This document shows, one piece after another, positions 11,671 through 24,327 of a stretch of DNA of 64,000 nucleotides. Under the pieces are notes generated by a model. That model ran no database searches and was not told the origin of the DNA. It worked only from the letters and a program-made list of their open reading frames with translations. The DNA comes from Elmis aenea (Eukaryota > Arthropoda > Insecta > Coleoptera > Elmidae): positions 806,001 through 870,000 of the forward strand of contig OX393578.1 in the NCBI GenBank assembly GCA_947652605.1, in the 5' to 3' direction. A program made the position numbers and the translations under genes. Position 1 is the first letter of the stretch, and each line of letters opens with the position of its first letter.

Positions 11671-14600
11671 ACTAAAATTTGAACAAAATCGTATGAGCCG
11701 TTTTCGAGAAAAAAATTCAAAATTTTCAAAATTTTTACTTTTTTGAATAACTTTGTAAATTAAATTTCAAACTAATTGAAACAAACGGCATTATACTGAG
11801 AAAATTAAACTCTATAACATGCTAAAATTTGAACAAAATGTAACGAGCCGTTTTCGAAAAAAAATTTCAAAATTTTTAATTTTTTGAATAACTTTGTAAA
11901 TTAAATTTCAAACTAGTTGAAACAAACGGCATTATACTAAGAAAATTAAACTCTTCAACATGCTAAAATTTGAACAAAATGTAACGAGCCGTTTTCGAAA
12001 AAAAATTTCAAAATTTTTAATTTTTTGAATAACTTTGTAAATTAAATTTTAAACTAGTTGAAACAAACGGCATTATACTAAGAAAATAAAACTCTATAAC
12101 ATACTAAAATTTGAACAAAATCGTATGAGCTGTTTTCGAGAAAAAAATTCAAAATTTTCAAAATTTTTACTTTTTTGAATAACTTTGTAAATTAAATTTC
12201 AAACTAGTTGAAACAAACGGCATTATACTAAGAAAATAAAACTCTATAACATACTAAAACTTGAACAAAATCGTATGAGCCGTTTTCGAGAAAAAAATTC
12301 AAAATTTTCAAAATTTTTACTTTTTTGAATAACTTTGTAAATTAAATTTCAAACTAGTTGAAACAAACGGCATTATACTAAGAAAAAAAAACTCTATAAC
12401 ATACTAAAATTTGAACAAAATCGTATGAGCCGTTTTCGAGAAAAAAATTCAAAATTTTCAAAATTTTTACTTTTTTGAATAACTTTGTAAATTAAATTTC
12501 AAACTAGTTGAAACAAACGGCATTATACTAAGAAAATAAAACTCTATAACATACTAAAATTTGAACAAAATCGTATGAGCCGTTTTCGAGAAAAAATTTC
12601 AAAATTTTCAAAATTTTTAATTTTTTGAATAACTTTGTAAATTAAATTTCAAACTAGTTGAAACAAACGGCATTATACTAAGAAAATAAAACTCTATAAC
12701 ATACTAAAATTTGAACAAAATCGTATGAGCCGTTTTCGAGAAAAAAATTCAAAATTTTCAAAATTTTTACTTTTTTGAATAACTTTGTAAATTAAATTTC
12801 AAACTAGTTGAAACAAACGGCATTATACTAAGAAAATTAAACTCTATAACATGCTAAAATTTGAACAAAATGTAACGAGCCGTTTTCGAAAAAAAATTTC
12901 AAAATTTTTAATTTTTTGAATAACTTTGTAAATTAAATTTCAAACTAGTTGAAACAAACGGCATTATACTAAGAAAATTAAACTCTATAACATGCTAAAA
13001 TTTGAACAAAATGTAACGAGCCGTTTTCGAAAAAAAATTTCAAAATTTTTAATTTTTTGAATAACTTTGTAAATTAAATTTCAAACTAGTTGAAACAAAC
13101 GGCATTATACTAAGAAAATAAAACTCTATAACATACTAAAATTTGAACAAAATGTAACGAGCCGTTTTCGAAAAAAAATTTCAAAATTTTTAATTTTTTG
13201 AATAACTTTGTAAATTAAATTTCAAACTAGTTGAAACAAACGGCATTATACTAAGAAAATAAAACTCTATAACATACTAAAATTTGAACAAAATCGTATG
13301 AGCCGTTTTCGAGAAAAAAATTCAAAATTTTCAAAATTTTTACTTTTTTGAATAACTTTGTAAATTAAATTTCAAACTAGTTGAAACAAACGGCATTATA
13401 CTAAGAAAATAAAACTCTATAACATACTAAAATTTGAACAAAATCGTATGAGCCGTTTTCGAGAAAAAAATTCAAAATTTTCAAAATTTTTACTTTTTTG
13501 AATAACTTTGTAAATTAAATTTCAAACTAGTTGAAACAAACGGCATTATACTAAGAAAATAAAACTCTATAACATACTAAAATTTGAACAAAATCGTATG
13601 AGCCGTTTTCGAGAAAAAAATTCAAAATTTTCAAAATTTTTACTTTTTTGAATAACTTTGTAAATTAAATTTCAAACTAGTTGAAACAAACGGCATTATA
13701 CTAAGAAAATAAAACTCTATAACATACTAAAATTTGAACAAAATCGTATGAGCCGTTTTCGAGAAAAAAATTCAAAATTTTCAAAATTTTTACTTTTTTG
13801 AATAACTTTGTAAATTAAATTTCAAACTAGTTGAAACAAACGGCATTATACTAAGAAAATAAAACTCTATAACATACTAAAATTTGAACAAAATCGTATG
13901 AGCCGTTTTCGAGAAAAAAATTCAAAATTTTCAAAATTTTTACTTTTTTGAATAACTTTGTAAATTAAATTTCAAACTAGTTGAAACAAACGGCATTATA
14001 CTAAGAAAATTAAACTCTATAACATGCTAAAATTTGAACAAAATGTAACAAGCCGTTTTCGAAAAAAAATTTCAAAATTTTTAATTTTTTGAATAACTTT
14101 GTAAATTAAATTTCAAACTAGTTGAAACAAACGGCATTATACTAAGAAAATAAAACTCTATAACATACTAAAACTTGAACAAAATCGTATGAGCCGTTTT
14201 CGAGAAAAAAATTCAAAATTTTCAAAATTTTTAATTTTTTGAATAACTTTGTAAATTAAATTTCAAACTAGTTGAAACAAACGGCATTATACTAAGAAAA
14301 TTAAACTCTTCAACATGCTAAAATTTGAACAAAATGTAACGAGCCGTTTTCGAAAAAAAATTTCAAAATTTTTAATTTTTTGAATAACTTTGTAAATTAA
14401 ATTTTAAACTAGTTGAAACAAACGGCATTATACTAAGAAAATAAAACTCTATAACATACTAAAATTTGAACAAAATCGTATGAGCCGTTTTCGAGAAAAA
14501 AATTCAAAATTTTCAAAATTTTTACTTTTTTGAATAACTTTGTAAATTAAATTTCAAACTAGTTGAAACAAACGGCATTATACTAAGAAAATAAAACTCT

Positions 14601-15498
14601 ATAACATACAAAAACTTGAACAAAATCGTATGAGCCGTTTTCGAGAAAAAAATTCAAAATTTTCAAAATTTTTACTTTTTTGAATAACTTTGTAAATTAA
14701 ATTTCAAACTAGTTGAAACAAACGGCATTATACTAAGAAAATAAAACTCTATAACATACTAAAATTTGAACAAAATCGTATGAGCCGTTTTCGAGAAAAA
14801 AATTCAAAATTTTCAAAATTTTTACTTTTTTGAATAACTTTGTAAATTAAATTTCAAACTAGTTGAAACAAACGGCATTATACTAAGAAAATTAAACTCT
14901 TCAACATGCTAAAATTTGAACAAAATGTAACGAGCCGTTTTCGAAAAAAAATTTCAAAATTTTTAATTTTTTGAATAACTTTGTAAATTAAATTTTAAAC
15001 TAGTTGAAACAAACGGCATTATACTAAGAAAATAAAACTCTATAACATACTAAAATTTGAACAAAATCGTATGAGCCGTTTTCGAGAAAAAAATTCAAAA
15101 TTTTCAAAATTTTTACTTTTTTGAATAACTTTGTAAATTAAATTTCAAACTAGTTGAAACAAACGGCATTATACTAAGAAAATAAAACTCTATAACATAC
15201 TAAAACTTGAACAAAATCGTATGAGCCGTTTTCGAGAAAAAAATTCAAAATTTTCAAAATTTTTAATTTTTTGAATAACTTTGTAAATTAAATTTCAAAC
15301 TAGTTGAAACAAACGGCATTATACTAAGAAAATAAAACTCTATAACATACTAAAATTTGAACAAAATCGTATGAGCCGTTTTCGAGAAAAAAATTCAAAA
15401 TTTTCAAAATTTTTACTTTTTTGAATAACTTTGTAAATTAAATTTCAAACTAGTTGAAACAAACGGCATTATACTAAGAAAATAAAACTCTATAACAT
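11671..15498 (+). repeat. HOR unit, 26-mer, 3828 bp (composite)
   Basis: Marker AL, GS(c), GS(t), AL (GCTG core), CL with A-run linker, AL, AL variant, AL, GS(c), GS(c), XS, five AL, RS (14,026), then CL, GS(t), AL, ACAAAAAC-headed L, AL, GS(t), AL, CL, AL. It joins two histories: 11,671-13,575 belongs to a triplicated 13-mer, and 14,167 onward is the copy of 6,643. The junction lies in or beside the RS monomer. Confidence 0.87.
13135..13275 (+). repeat. Exemplar XS hybrid monomer (breakpoint inside head)
   Basis: The linker and first base are A type (AACATACTAAAATTTG) but the sequence switches to GTAACGAG and a short body. The breakpoint therefore lies in the shared CTAAAATTTGAACAAAAT, upstream of the AS/GL breakpoint. 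Copies start at 13,135, 20,932, 23,137, 49,317 and 60,678. The first three occupy the same slot of a triplicated block; the copy at 49,317 has a variant body with ATTTTC. Confidence 0.85.
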
Positions 15499-17262
15499 AC
15501 TAAAATTTGAACAAAATCGTATGAGCCGTTTTCGAGAAAAAAATTCAAAATTTTCAAAATTTTTACTTTTTTGAATAACTTTGTAAATTAAATTTCAAAC
15601 TAATTGAAACAAACGGCAATATACTGAGAAAATTAAACTCTATAACATGCTAAAATTTGAACAAAATGTAACGAGCCGTTTTCGAAAAAAAATTTCAAAA
15701 TTTTTAATTTTTTGAATAACTTTGTAAATTAAATTTCAAACTAGTTGAAACAAACGGCATTATACTAAGAAAATTAAACTCTTCAACATGCTAAAATTTG
15801 AACAAAATGTAACGAGCCGTTTTCGAAAAAAAATTTCAAAATTTTTAATTTTTTGAATAACTTTGTAAATTAAATTTTAAACTAGTTGAAACAAACGGCA
15901 TTATACTAAGAAAATAAAACTCTATAACATACTAAAATTTGAACAAAATCGTATGAGCCGTTTTCGAGAAAAAAATTCAAAATTTTCAAAATTTTTACTT
16001 TTTTGAATAACTTTGTAAATTAAATTTCAAACTAGTTGAAACAAACGGCATTATACTAAGAAAATAAAACTCTATAACATACTAAAACTTGAACAAAATC
16101 GTATGAGCCGTTTTCGAGAAAAAAATTCAAAATTTTCAAAATTTTTACTTTTTTGAATAACTTTGTAAATTAAATTTCAAACTAGTTGAAACAAACGGCA
16201 TTATACTAAGAAAAAAAAACTCTATAACATACTAAAATTTGAACAAAATCGTATGAGCCGTTTTCGAGAAAAAAATTCAAAATTTTCAAAATTTTTACTT
16301 TTTTGAATAACTTTGTAAATTAAATTTCAAACTAGTTGAAACAAACGGCATTATACTAAGAAAATAAAACTCTATAACATACTAAAATTTGAACAAAATC
16401 GTATGAGCCGTTTTCGAGAAAAAATTTCAAAATTTTCAAAATTTTTAATTTTTTGAATAACTTTGTAAATTAAATTTCAAACTAGTTGAAACAAACGGCA
16501 TTATACTAAGAAAATTAAACTCTATAACATGCTAAAATTTGAACAAAATGTAACGAGCCGTTTTCGAAAAAAAATTTCAAAATTTTTAATTTTTTGAATA
16601 ACTTTGTAAATTAAATTTCAAACTAGTTGAAACAAACGGCATTATACTAAGAAAATAAAACTCTTCAACATGCCAAAATTTGAACAAAATGTAACGAGCC
16701 GTTTTCGAAAAAAAATTTCAAAATTTTTAATTTTTTGAATAACTTTGTAAATTAAATTTTAAACTAGTTGAAACAAACGGCATTATACTAAGAAAATAAA
16801 ACTCTATAACATACTAAAATTTGAACAAAATCGTATGAGCCGTTTTCGAGAAAAAAATTCAAAATTTTCAAAATTTTTACTTTTTTGAATAACTTTGTAA
16901 ATTAAATTTCAAACTAGTTGAAACAAACGGCATTATACTAAGAAAATAAAACTCTATAACATACTAAAACTTGAACAAAATCGTATGAGCCGTTTTCGAG
17001 AAAAAAATTCAAAATTTTCAAAATTTTTAATTTTTTGAATAACTTTGTAAATTAAATTTCAAACTAGTTGAAACAAACGGCATTATACTAAGAAAATAAA
17101 ACTCTATAACATACTAAAATTTGAACAAAATCGTATGAGCCGTTTTCGAGAAAAAAATTCAAAATTTTCAAAATTTTTACTTTTTTGAATAACTTTGTAA
17201 ATTAAATTTCAAACTAGTTGAAACAAACGGCATTATACTAAGAAAATAAAACTCTATAACAT
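15499..17262 (+). repeat. HOR unit, 12-mer, 1764 bp, copy of 7975-9738
   Basis: It has the same 12 monomers with the same private markers as the unit 7,524 bp to the left: CAATATACTGAG, A-run linker, AAAAAATTTC and GCCAAAATTTG (16,672). I saw no difference between the two copies by eye. Confidence 0.9.
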
Positions 17263-18144
17263 ACTAAAATTTGAACAAAATCGTATGAGCCGTTTTCGAG
17301 AAAAAAATTCAAAATTTTCAAAATTTTTACTTTTTTGAATAACTTTGTAAATTAAATTTCAAACTAATTGAAACAAACGGCATTATACTGAGAAAATTAA
17401 ACTCTATAACATGCTAAAATTTGAACAAAATGTAACGAGCCGTTTTCGAAAAAAAATTTCAAAGTTTTTAATTTTTTGAATAACTTTGTAAATTAAATTT
17501 CAAACTAGTTGAAACAAACGGCATTATACTAAGAAAATTAAACTCTTCAACATGCTAAAATTTGAACAAAATGTAACGAGCCGTTTTCGAAAAAAAATTT
17601 CAAAATTTTTAATTTTTTGAATAACTTTGTAAATTAAATTTTAAACTAGTTGAAACAAACGGCATTATACTAAGAAAATAAAACTCTATAACATACTAAA
17701 ATTTGAACAAAATCGTATGAGCTGTTTTCGAGAAAAAAATTCAAAATTTTCAAAATTTTTACTTTTTTGAATAACTTTGTAAATTAAATTTCAAACTAGT
17801 TGAAACAAACGGCATTATACTAAGAAAATAAAACTCTATAACATACTAAAACTTGAACAAAATCGTATGAGCCGTTTTCGAGAAAAAAATTCAAAATTTT
17901 CAAAATTTTTAATTTTTTGAATAACTTTGTAAATTAAATTTCAAACTAGTTGAAACAAACGGCATTATACTAAGAAAATAAAACTCTATAACATACTAAA
18001 ATTTGAACAAAATCGTATGAGCCGTTTTCGAGAAAAAAATTCAAAATTTTCAAAATTTTTACTTTTTTGAATAACTTTGTAAATTAAATTTCAAACTAGT
18101 TGAAACAAACGGCATTATACTAAGAAAATAAAACTCTATAACAT
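17263..18144 (+). repeat. HOR unit, 6-mer, 882 bp (2 x 441)
   Basis: Marker AL, GS(c) with CAAAG at 17,464, GS(t), AL with GCTG core, CL, AL. This is the first unit with the CAAAG substitution, which then marks every later unit of the series (18,346, 19,669, 21,874). Confidence 0.88.
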
Positions 18145-19467
18145 ACTAAAATTTGAACAAAATCGTATGAGCCGTTTTCGAGAAAAAAATTCAAAATTTT
18201 CAAAATTTTTACTTTTTTGAATAACTTTGTAAATTAAATTTCAAACTAATTGAAACAAACGGCATTATACTGAGAAAATTAAACTCTATAACATGCTAAA
18301 ATTTGAACAAAATGTAACGAGCCGTTTTCGAAAAAAAATTTCAAAGTTTTTAATTTTTTGAATAACTTTGTAAATTAAATTTCAAACTAGTTGAAACAAA
18401 CGGCATTATACTAAGAAAATTAAACTCTTCAACATGCTAAAATTTGAACAAAATGTAACGAGCCGTTTTCGAAAAAAAATTTCAAAATTTTTAATTTTTT
18501 GAATAACTTTGTAAATTAAATTTTAAACTAGTTGAAACAAACGGCATTATACTAAGAAAATAAAACTCTATAACATACTAAAATTTGAACAAAATCGTAT
18601 GAGCTGTTTTCGAGAAAAAAATTCAAAATTTTCAAAATTTTTACTTTTTTGAATAACTTTGTAAATTAAATTTCAAACTAGTTGAAACAAACGGCATTAT
18701 ACTAAGAAAATAAAACTCTATAACATACTAAAACTTGAACAAAATCGTATGAGCCGTTTTCGAGAAAAAAATTCAAAATTTTCAAAATTTTTACTTTTTT
18801 GAATAACTTTGTAAATTAAATTTCAAACTAGTTGAAACAAACGGCATTATACTAAGAAAAAAAAACTCTATAACATACTAAAATTTGAACAAAATCGTAT
18901 GAGCCGTTTTCGAGAAAAAAATTCAAAATTTTCAAAATTTTTACTTTTTTGAATAACTTTGTAAATTAAATTTCAAACTAGTTGAAACAAACGGCATTAT
19001 ACTAAGAAAATAAAACTCTATAACATACTAAAATTTGAACAAAATCGTATGAGCCGTTTTCGAGAAAAAATTTCAAAATTTTCAAAATTTTTAATTTTTT
19101 GAATAACTTTGTAAATTAAATTTCAAACTAGTTGAAACAAACGGCATTATACTAAGAAAATAAAACTCTATAACATACTAAAATTTGAACAAAATCGTAT
19201 GAGCCGTTTTCGAGAAAAAAATTCAAAATTTTCAAAATTTTTACTTTTTTGAATAACTTTGTAAATTAAATTTCAAACTAGTTGAAACAAACGGCATTAT
19301 ACTAAGAAAATTAAACTCTATAACATGCTAAAATTTGAACAAAATGTAACGAGCCGTTTTCGAAAAAAAATTTCAAAATTTTTAATTTTTTGAATAACTT
19401 TGTAAATTAAATTTCAAACTAGTTGAAACAAACGGCATTATACTAAGAAAATAAAACTCTATAACAT
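18145..19467 (+). repeat. HOR unit, 9-mer, 1323 bp (3 x 441)
   Basis: Marker AL, GS(c, CAAAG), GS(t), AL (GCTG core), CL with A-run linker, AL, AL variant (AAAAAATTTC), AL, GS(c). The next marker follows directly, so this is a shortened form of the 15-mer unit to its right. Confidence 0.88.
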
Positions 19468-21672
19468 ACTAAAATTTGAACAAAATCGTATGAGCCGTTT
19501 TCGAGAAAAAAATTCAAAATTTTCAAAATTTTTACTTTTTTGAATAACTTTGTAAATTAAATTTCAAACTAATTGAAACAAACGGCATTATACTGAGAAA
19601 ATTAAACTCTATAACATGCTAAAATTTGAACAAAATGTAACGAGCCGTTTTCGAAAAAAAATTTCAAAGTTTTTAATTTTTTGAATAACTTTGTAAATTA
19701 AATTTCAAACTAGTTGAAACAAACGGCATTATACTAAGAAAATTAAACTCTTCAACATGCTAAAATTTGAACAAAATGTAACGAGCCGTTTTCGAAAAAA
19801 AATTTCAAAATTTTTAATTTTTTGAATAACTTTGTAAATTAAATTTTAAACTAGTTGAAACAAACGGCATTATACTAAGAAAATAAAACTCTATAACATA
19901 CTAAAATTTGAACAAAATCGTATGAGCTGTTTTCGAGAAAAAAATTCAAAATTTTCAAAATTTTTACTTTTTTGAATAACTTTGTAAATTAAATTTCAAA
20001 CTAGTTGAAACAAACGGCATTATACTAAGAAAATAAAACTCTATAACATACTAAAACTTGAACAAAATCGTATGAGCCGTTTTCGAGAAAAAAATTCAAA
20101 ATTTTCAAAATTTTTACTTTTTTGAATAACTTTGTAAATTAAATTTCAAACTAGTTGAAACAAACGGCATTATACTAAGAAAAAAAAACTCTATAACATA
20201 CTAAAATTTGAACAAAATCGTATGAGCCGTTTTCGAGAAAAAAATTCAAAATTTTCAAAATTTTTACTTTTTTGAATAACTTTGTAAATTAAATTTCAAA
20301 CTAGTTGAAACAAACGGCATTATACTAAGAAAATAAAACTCTATAACATACTAAAATTTGAACAAAATCGTATGAGCCGTTTTCGAGAAAAAATTTCAAA
20401 ATTTTCAAAATTTTTAATTTTTTGAATAACTTTGTAAATTAAATTTCAAACTAGTTGAAACAAACGGCATTATACTAAGAAAATAAAACTCTATAACATA
20501 CTAAAATTTGAACAAAATCGTATGAGCCGTTTTCGAGAAAAAAATTCAAAATTTTCAAAATTTTTACTTTTTTGAATAACTTTGTAAATTAAATTTCAAA
20601 CTAGTTGAAACAAACGGCATTATACTAAGAAAATTAAACTCTATAACATGCTAAAATTTGAACAAAATGTAACGAGCCGTTTTCGAAAAAAAATTTCAAA
20701 ATTTTTAATTTTTTGAATAACTTTGTAAATTAAATTTCAAACTAGTTGAAACAAACGGCATTATACTAAGAAAATTAAACTCTATAACATGCTAAAATTT
20801 GAACAAAATGTAACGAGCCGTTTTCGAAAAAAAATTTCAAAATTTTTAATTTTTTGAATAACTTTGTAAATTAAATTTCAAACTAGTTGAAACAAACGGC
20901 ATTATACTAAGAAAATAAAACTCTATAACATACTAAAATTTGAACAAAATGTAACGAGCCGTTTTCGAAAAAAAATTTCAAAATTTTTAATTTTTTGAAT
21001 AACTTTGTAAATTAAATTTCAAACTAGTTGAAACAAACGGCATTATACTAAGAAAATAAAACTCTATAACATACTAAAATTTGAACAAAATCGTATGAGC
21101 CGTTTTCGAGAAAAAAATTCAAAATTTTCAAAATTTTTACTTTTTTGAATAACTTTGTAAATTAAATTTCAAACTAGTTGAAACAAACGGCATTATACTA
21201 AGAAAATAAAACTCTATAACATACTAAAATTTGAACAAAATCGTATGAGCCGTTTTCGAGAAAAAAATTCAAAATTTTCAAAATTTTTACTTTTTTGAAT
21301 AACTTTGTAAATTAAATTTCAAACTAGTTGAAACAAACGGCATTATACTAAGAAAATAAAACTCTATAACATACTAAAACTTGAACAAAATCGTATGAGC
21401 CGTTTTCGAGAAAAAAATTCAAAATTTTCAAAATTTTTAATTTTTTGAATAACTTTGTAAATTAAATTTCAAACTAGTTGAAACAAACGGCATTATACTA
21501 AGAAAATAAAACTCTATAACATACTAAAATTTGAACAAAATCGTATGAGCCGTTTTCGAGAAAAAAATTCAAAATTTTCAAAATTTTTACTTTTTTGAAT
21601 AACTTTGTAAATTAAATTTCAAACTAGTTGAAACAAACGGCATTATACTAAGAAAATAAAACTCTATAACAT
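19468..21672 (+). repeat. HOR unit, 15-mer, 2205 bp (5 x 441)
   Basis: Marker AL, GS(c, CAAAG), GS(t), AL (GCTG), CL with A-run linker, AL, AL variant, AL, GS(c), GS(c), XS, AL, AL, CL, AL. The first 13 monomers are repeated in order in the adjacent unit at 2,205 bp offset. Confidence 0.9.
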
Positions 21673-24327
21673 ACTAAAATTTGAACAAAATCGTATGAGC
21701 CGTTTTCGAGAAAAAAATTCAAAATTTTCAAAATTTTTACTTTTTTGAATAACTTTGTAAATTAAATTTCAAACTAATTGAAACAAACGGCATTATACTG
21801 AGAAAATTAAACTCTATAACATGCTAAAATTTGAACAAAATGTAACGAGCCGTTTTCGAAAAAAAATTTCAAAGTTTTTAATTTTTTGAATAACTTTGTA
21901 AATTAAATTTCAAACTAGTTGAAACAAACGGCATTATACTAAGAAAATTAAACTCTTCAACATGCTAAAATTTGAACAAAATGTAACGAGCCGTTTTCGA
22001 AAAAAAATTTCAAAATTTTTAATTTTTTGAATAACTTTGTAAATTAAATTTTAAACTAGTTGAAACAAACGGCATTATACTAAGAAAATAAAACTCTATA
22101 ACATACTAAAATTTGAACAAAATCGTATGAGCTGTTTTCGAGAAAAAAATTCAAAATTTTCAAAATTTTTACTTTTTTGAATAACTTTGTAAATTAAATT
22201 TCAAACTAGTTGAAACAAACGGCATTATACTAAGAAAATAAAACTCTATAACATACTAAAACTTGAACAAAATCGTATGAGCCGTTTTCGAGAAAAAAAT
22301 TCAAAATTTTCAAAATTTTTACTTTTTTGAATAACTTTGTAAATTAAATTTCAAACTAGTTGAAACAAACGGCATTATACTAAGAAAAAAAAACTCTATA
22401 ACATACTAAAATTTGAACAAAATCGTATGAGCCGTTTTCGAGAAAAAAATTCAAAATTTTCAAAATTTTTACTTTTTTGAATAACTTTGTAAATTAAATT
22501 TCAAACTAGTTGAAACAAACGGCATTATACTAAGAAAATAAAACTCTATAACATACTAAAATTTGAACAAAATCGTATGAGCCGTTTTCGAGAAAAAATT
22601 TCAAAATTTTCAAAATTTTTAATTTTTTGAATAACTTTGTAAATTAAATTTCAAACTAGTTGAAACAAACGGCATTATACTAAGAAAATAAAACTCTATA
22701 ACATACTAAAATTTGAACAAAATCGTATGAGCCGTTTTCGAGAAAAAAATTCAAAATTTTCAAAATTTTTACTTTTTTGAATAACTTTGTAAATTAAATT
22801 TCAAACTAGTTGAAACAAACGGCATTATACTAAGAAAATTAAACTCTATAACATGCTAAAATTTGAACAAAATGTAACGAGCCGTTTTCGAAAAAAAATT
22901 TCAAAATTTTTAATTTTTTGAATAACTTTGTAAATTAAATTTCAAACTAGTTGAAACAAACGGCATTATACTAAGAAAATTAAACTCTATAACATGCTAA
23001 AATTTGAACAAAATGTAACGAGCCGTTTTCGAAAAAAAATTTCAAAATTTTTAATTTTTTGAATAACTTTGTAAATTAAATTTCAAACTAGTTGAAACAA
23101 ACGGCATTATACTAAGAAAATAAAACTCTATAACATACTAAAATTTGAACAAAATGTAACGAGCCGTTTTCGAAAAAAAATTTCAAAATTTTTAATTTTT
23201 TGAATAACTTTGTAAATTAAATTTCAAACTAGTTGAAACAAACGGCATTATACTAAGAAAATAAAACTCTATAACATACTAAAATTTGAACAAAATCGTA
23301 TGAGCCGTTTTCGAGAAAAAAATTCAAAATTTTCAAAATTTTTACTTTTTTGAATAACTTTGTAAATTAAATTTCAAACTAGTTGAAACAAACGGCATTA
23401 TACTAAGAAAATAAAACTCTATAACATACTAAAATTTGAACAAAATCGTATGAGCCGTTTTCGAGAAAAAAATTCAAAATTTTCAAAATTTTTACTTTTT
23501 TGAATAACTTTGTAAATTAAATTTCAAACTAGTTGAAACAAACGGCATTATACTAAGAAAATAAAACTCTATAACATACTAAAATTTGAACAAAATCGTA
23601 TGAGCCGTTTTCGAGAAAAAAATTCAAAATTTTCAAAATTTTTACTTTTTTGAATAACTTTGTAAATTAAATTTCAAACTAGTTGAAACAAACGGCATTA
23701 TACTAAGAAAATAAAACTCTATAACATACTAAAATTTGAACAAAATCGTATGAGCCGTTTTCGAGAAAAAAATTCAAAATTTTCAAAATTTTTACTTTTT
23801 TGAATAACTTTGTAAATTAAATTTCAAACTAGTTGAAACAAACGGCATTATACTAAGAAAATAAAACTCTATAACATACTAAAATTTGAACAAAATCGTA
23901 TGAGCCGTTTTCGAGAAAAAAATTCAAAATTTTCAAAATTTTTACTTTTTTGAATAACTTTGTAAATTAAATTTCAAACTAGTTGAAACAAACGGCATTA
24001 TACTAAGAAAATAAAACTCTATAACATACTAAAATTTGAACAAAATCGTATGAGCCGTTTTCGAGAAAAAAATTCAAAATTTTCAAAATTTTTACTTTTT
24101 TGAATAACTTTGTAAATTAAATTTCAAACTAGTTGAAACAAACGGCATTATACTAAGAAAATAAAACTCTATAACATACTAAAATTTGAACAAAATCGTA
24201 TGAGCCGTTTTCGAGAAAAAAATTCAAAATTTTCAAAATTTTTACTTTTTTGAATAACTTTGTAAATTAAATTTCAAACTAGTTGAAACAAACGGCATTA
24301 TACTAAGAAAATTAAACTCTATAACAT
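21673..24327 (+). repeat. HOR unit, 18-mer, 2655 bp, last marker unit
   Basis: It repeats the previous unit up to its thirteenth monomer. It then continues as a pure run of AL monomers (seven in all, 23,278-24,327) that look identical apart from the last linker. It ends against the RS monomer that opens region 3. I find no ACTAATTG marker beyond this unit. Confidence 0.9.

Larger units (their letters stand above)
2815..24327 (+). repeat. Region 2: marker-headed HOR series
   Basis: Eleven consecutive HOR units, each beginning with a monomer in which ACTAGTTG is ACTAATTG and ACTAAG is ACTGAG. The marker is followed by a c-subtype short monomer and a t-subtype GS. In eight of the units a linker reading AGAAAAAAAAACTC occurs exactly 620 bp after ACTAAT. 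Unit sizes are 1473, 1473, 2214, 1764, 1932, 3828, 1764, 882, 1323, 2205 and 2655 bp. The variation in size reflects gain and loss of whole monomers inside one ancestral order. Confidence 0.9.
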
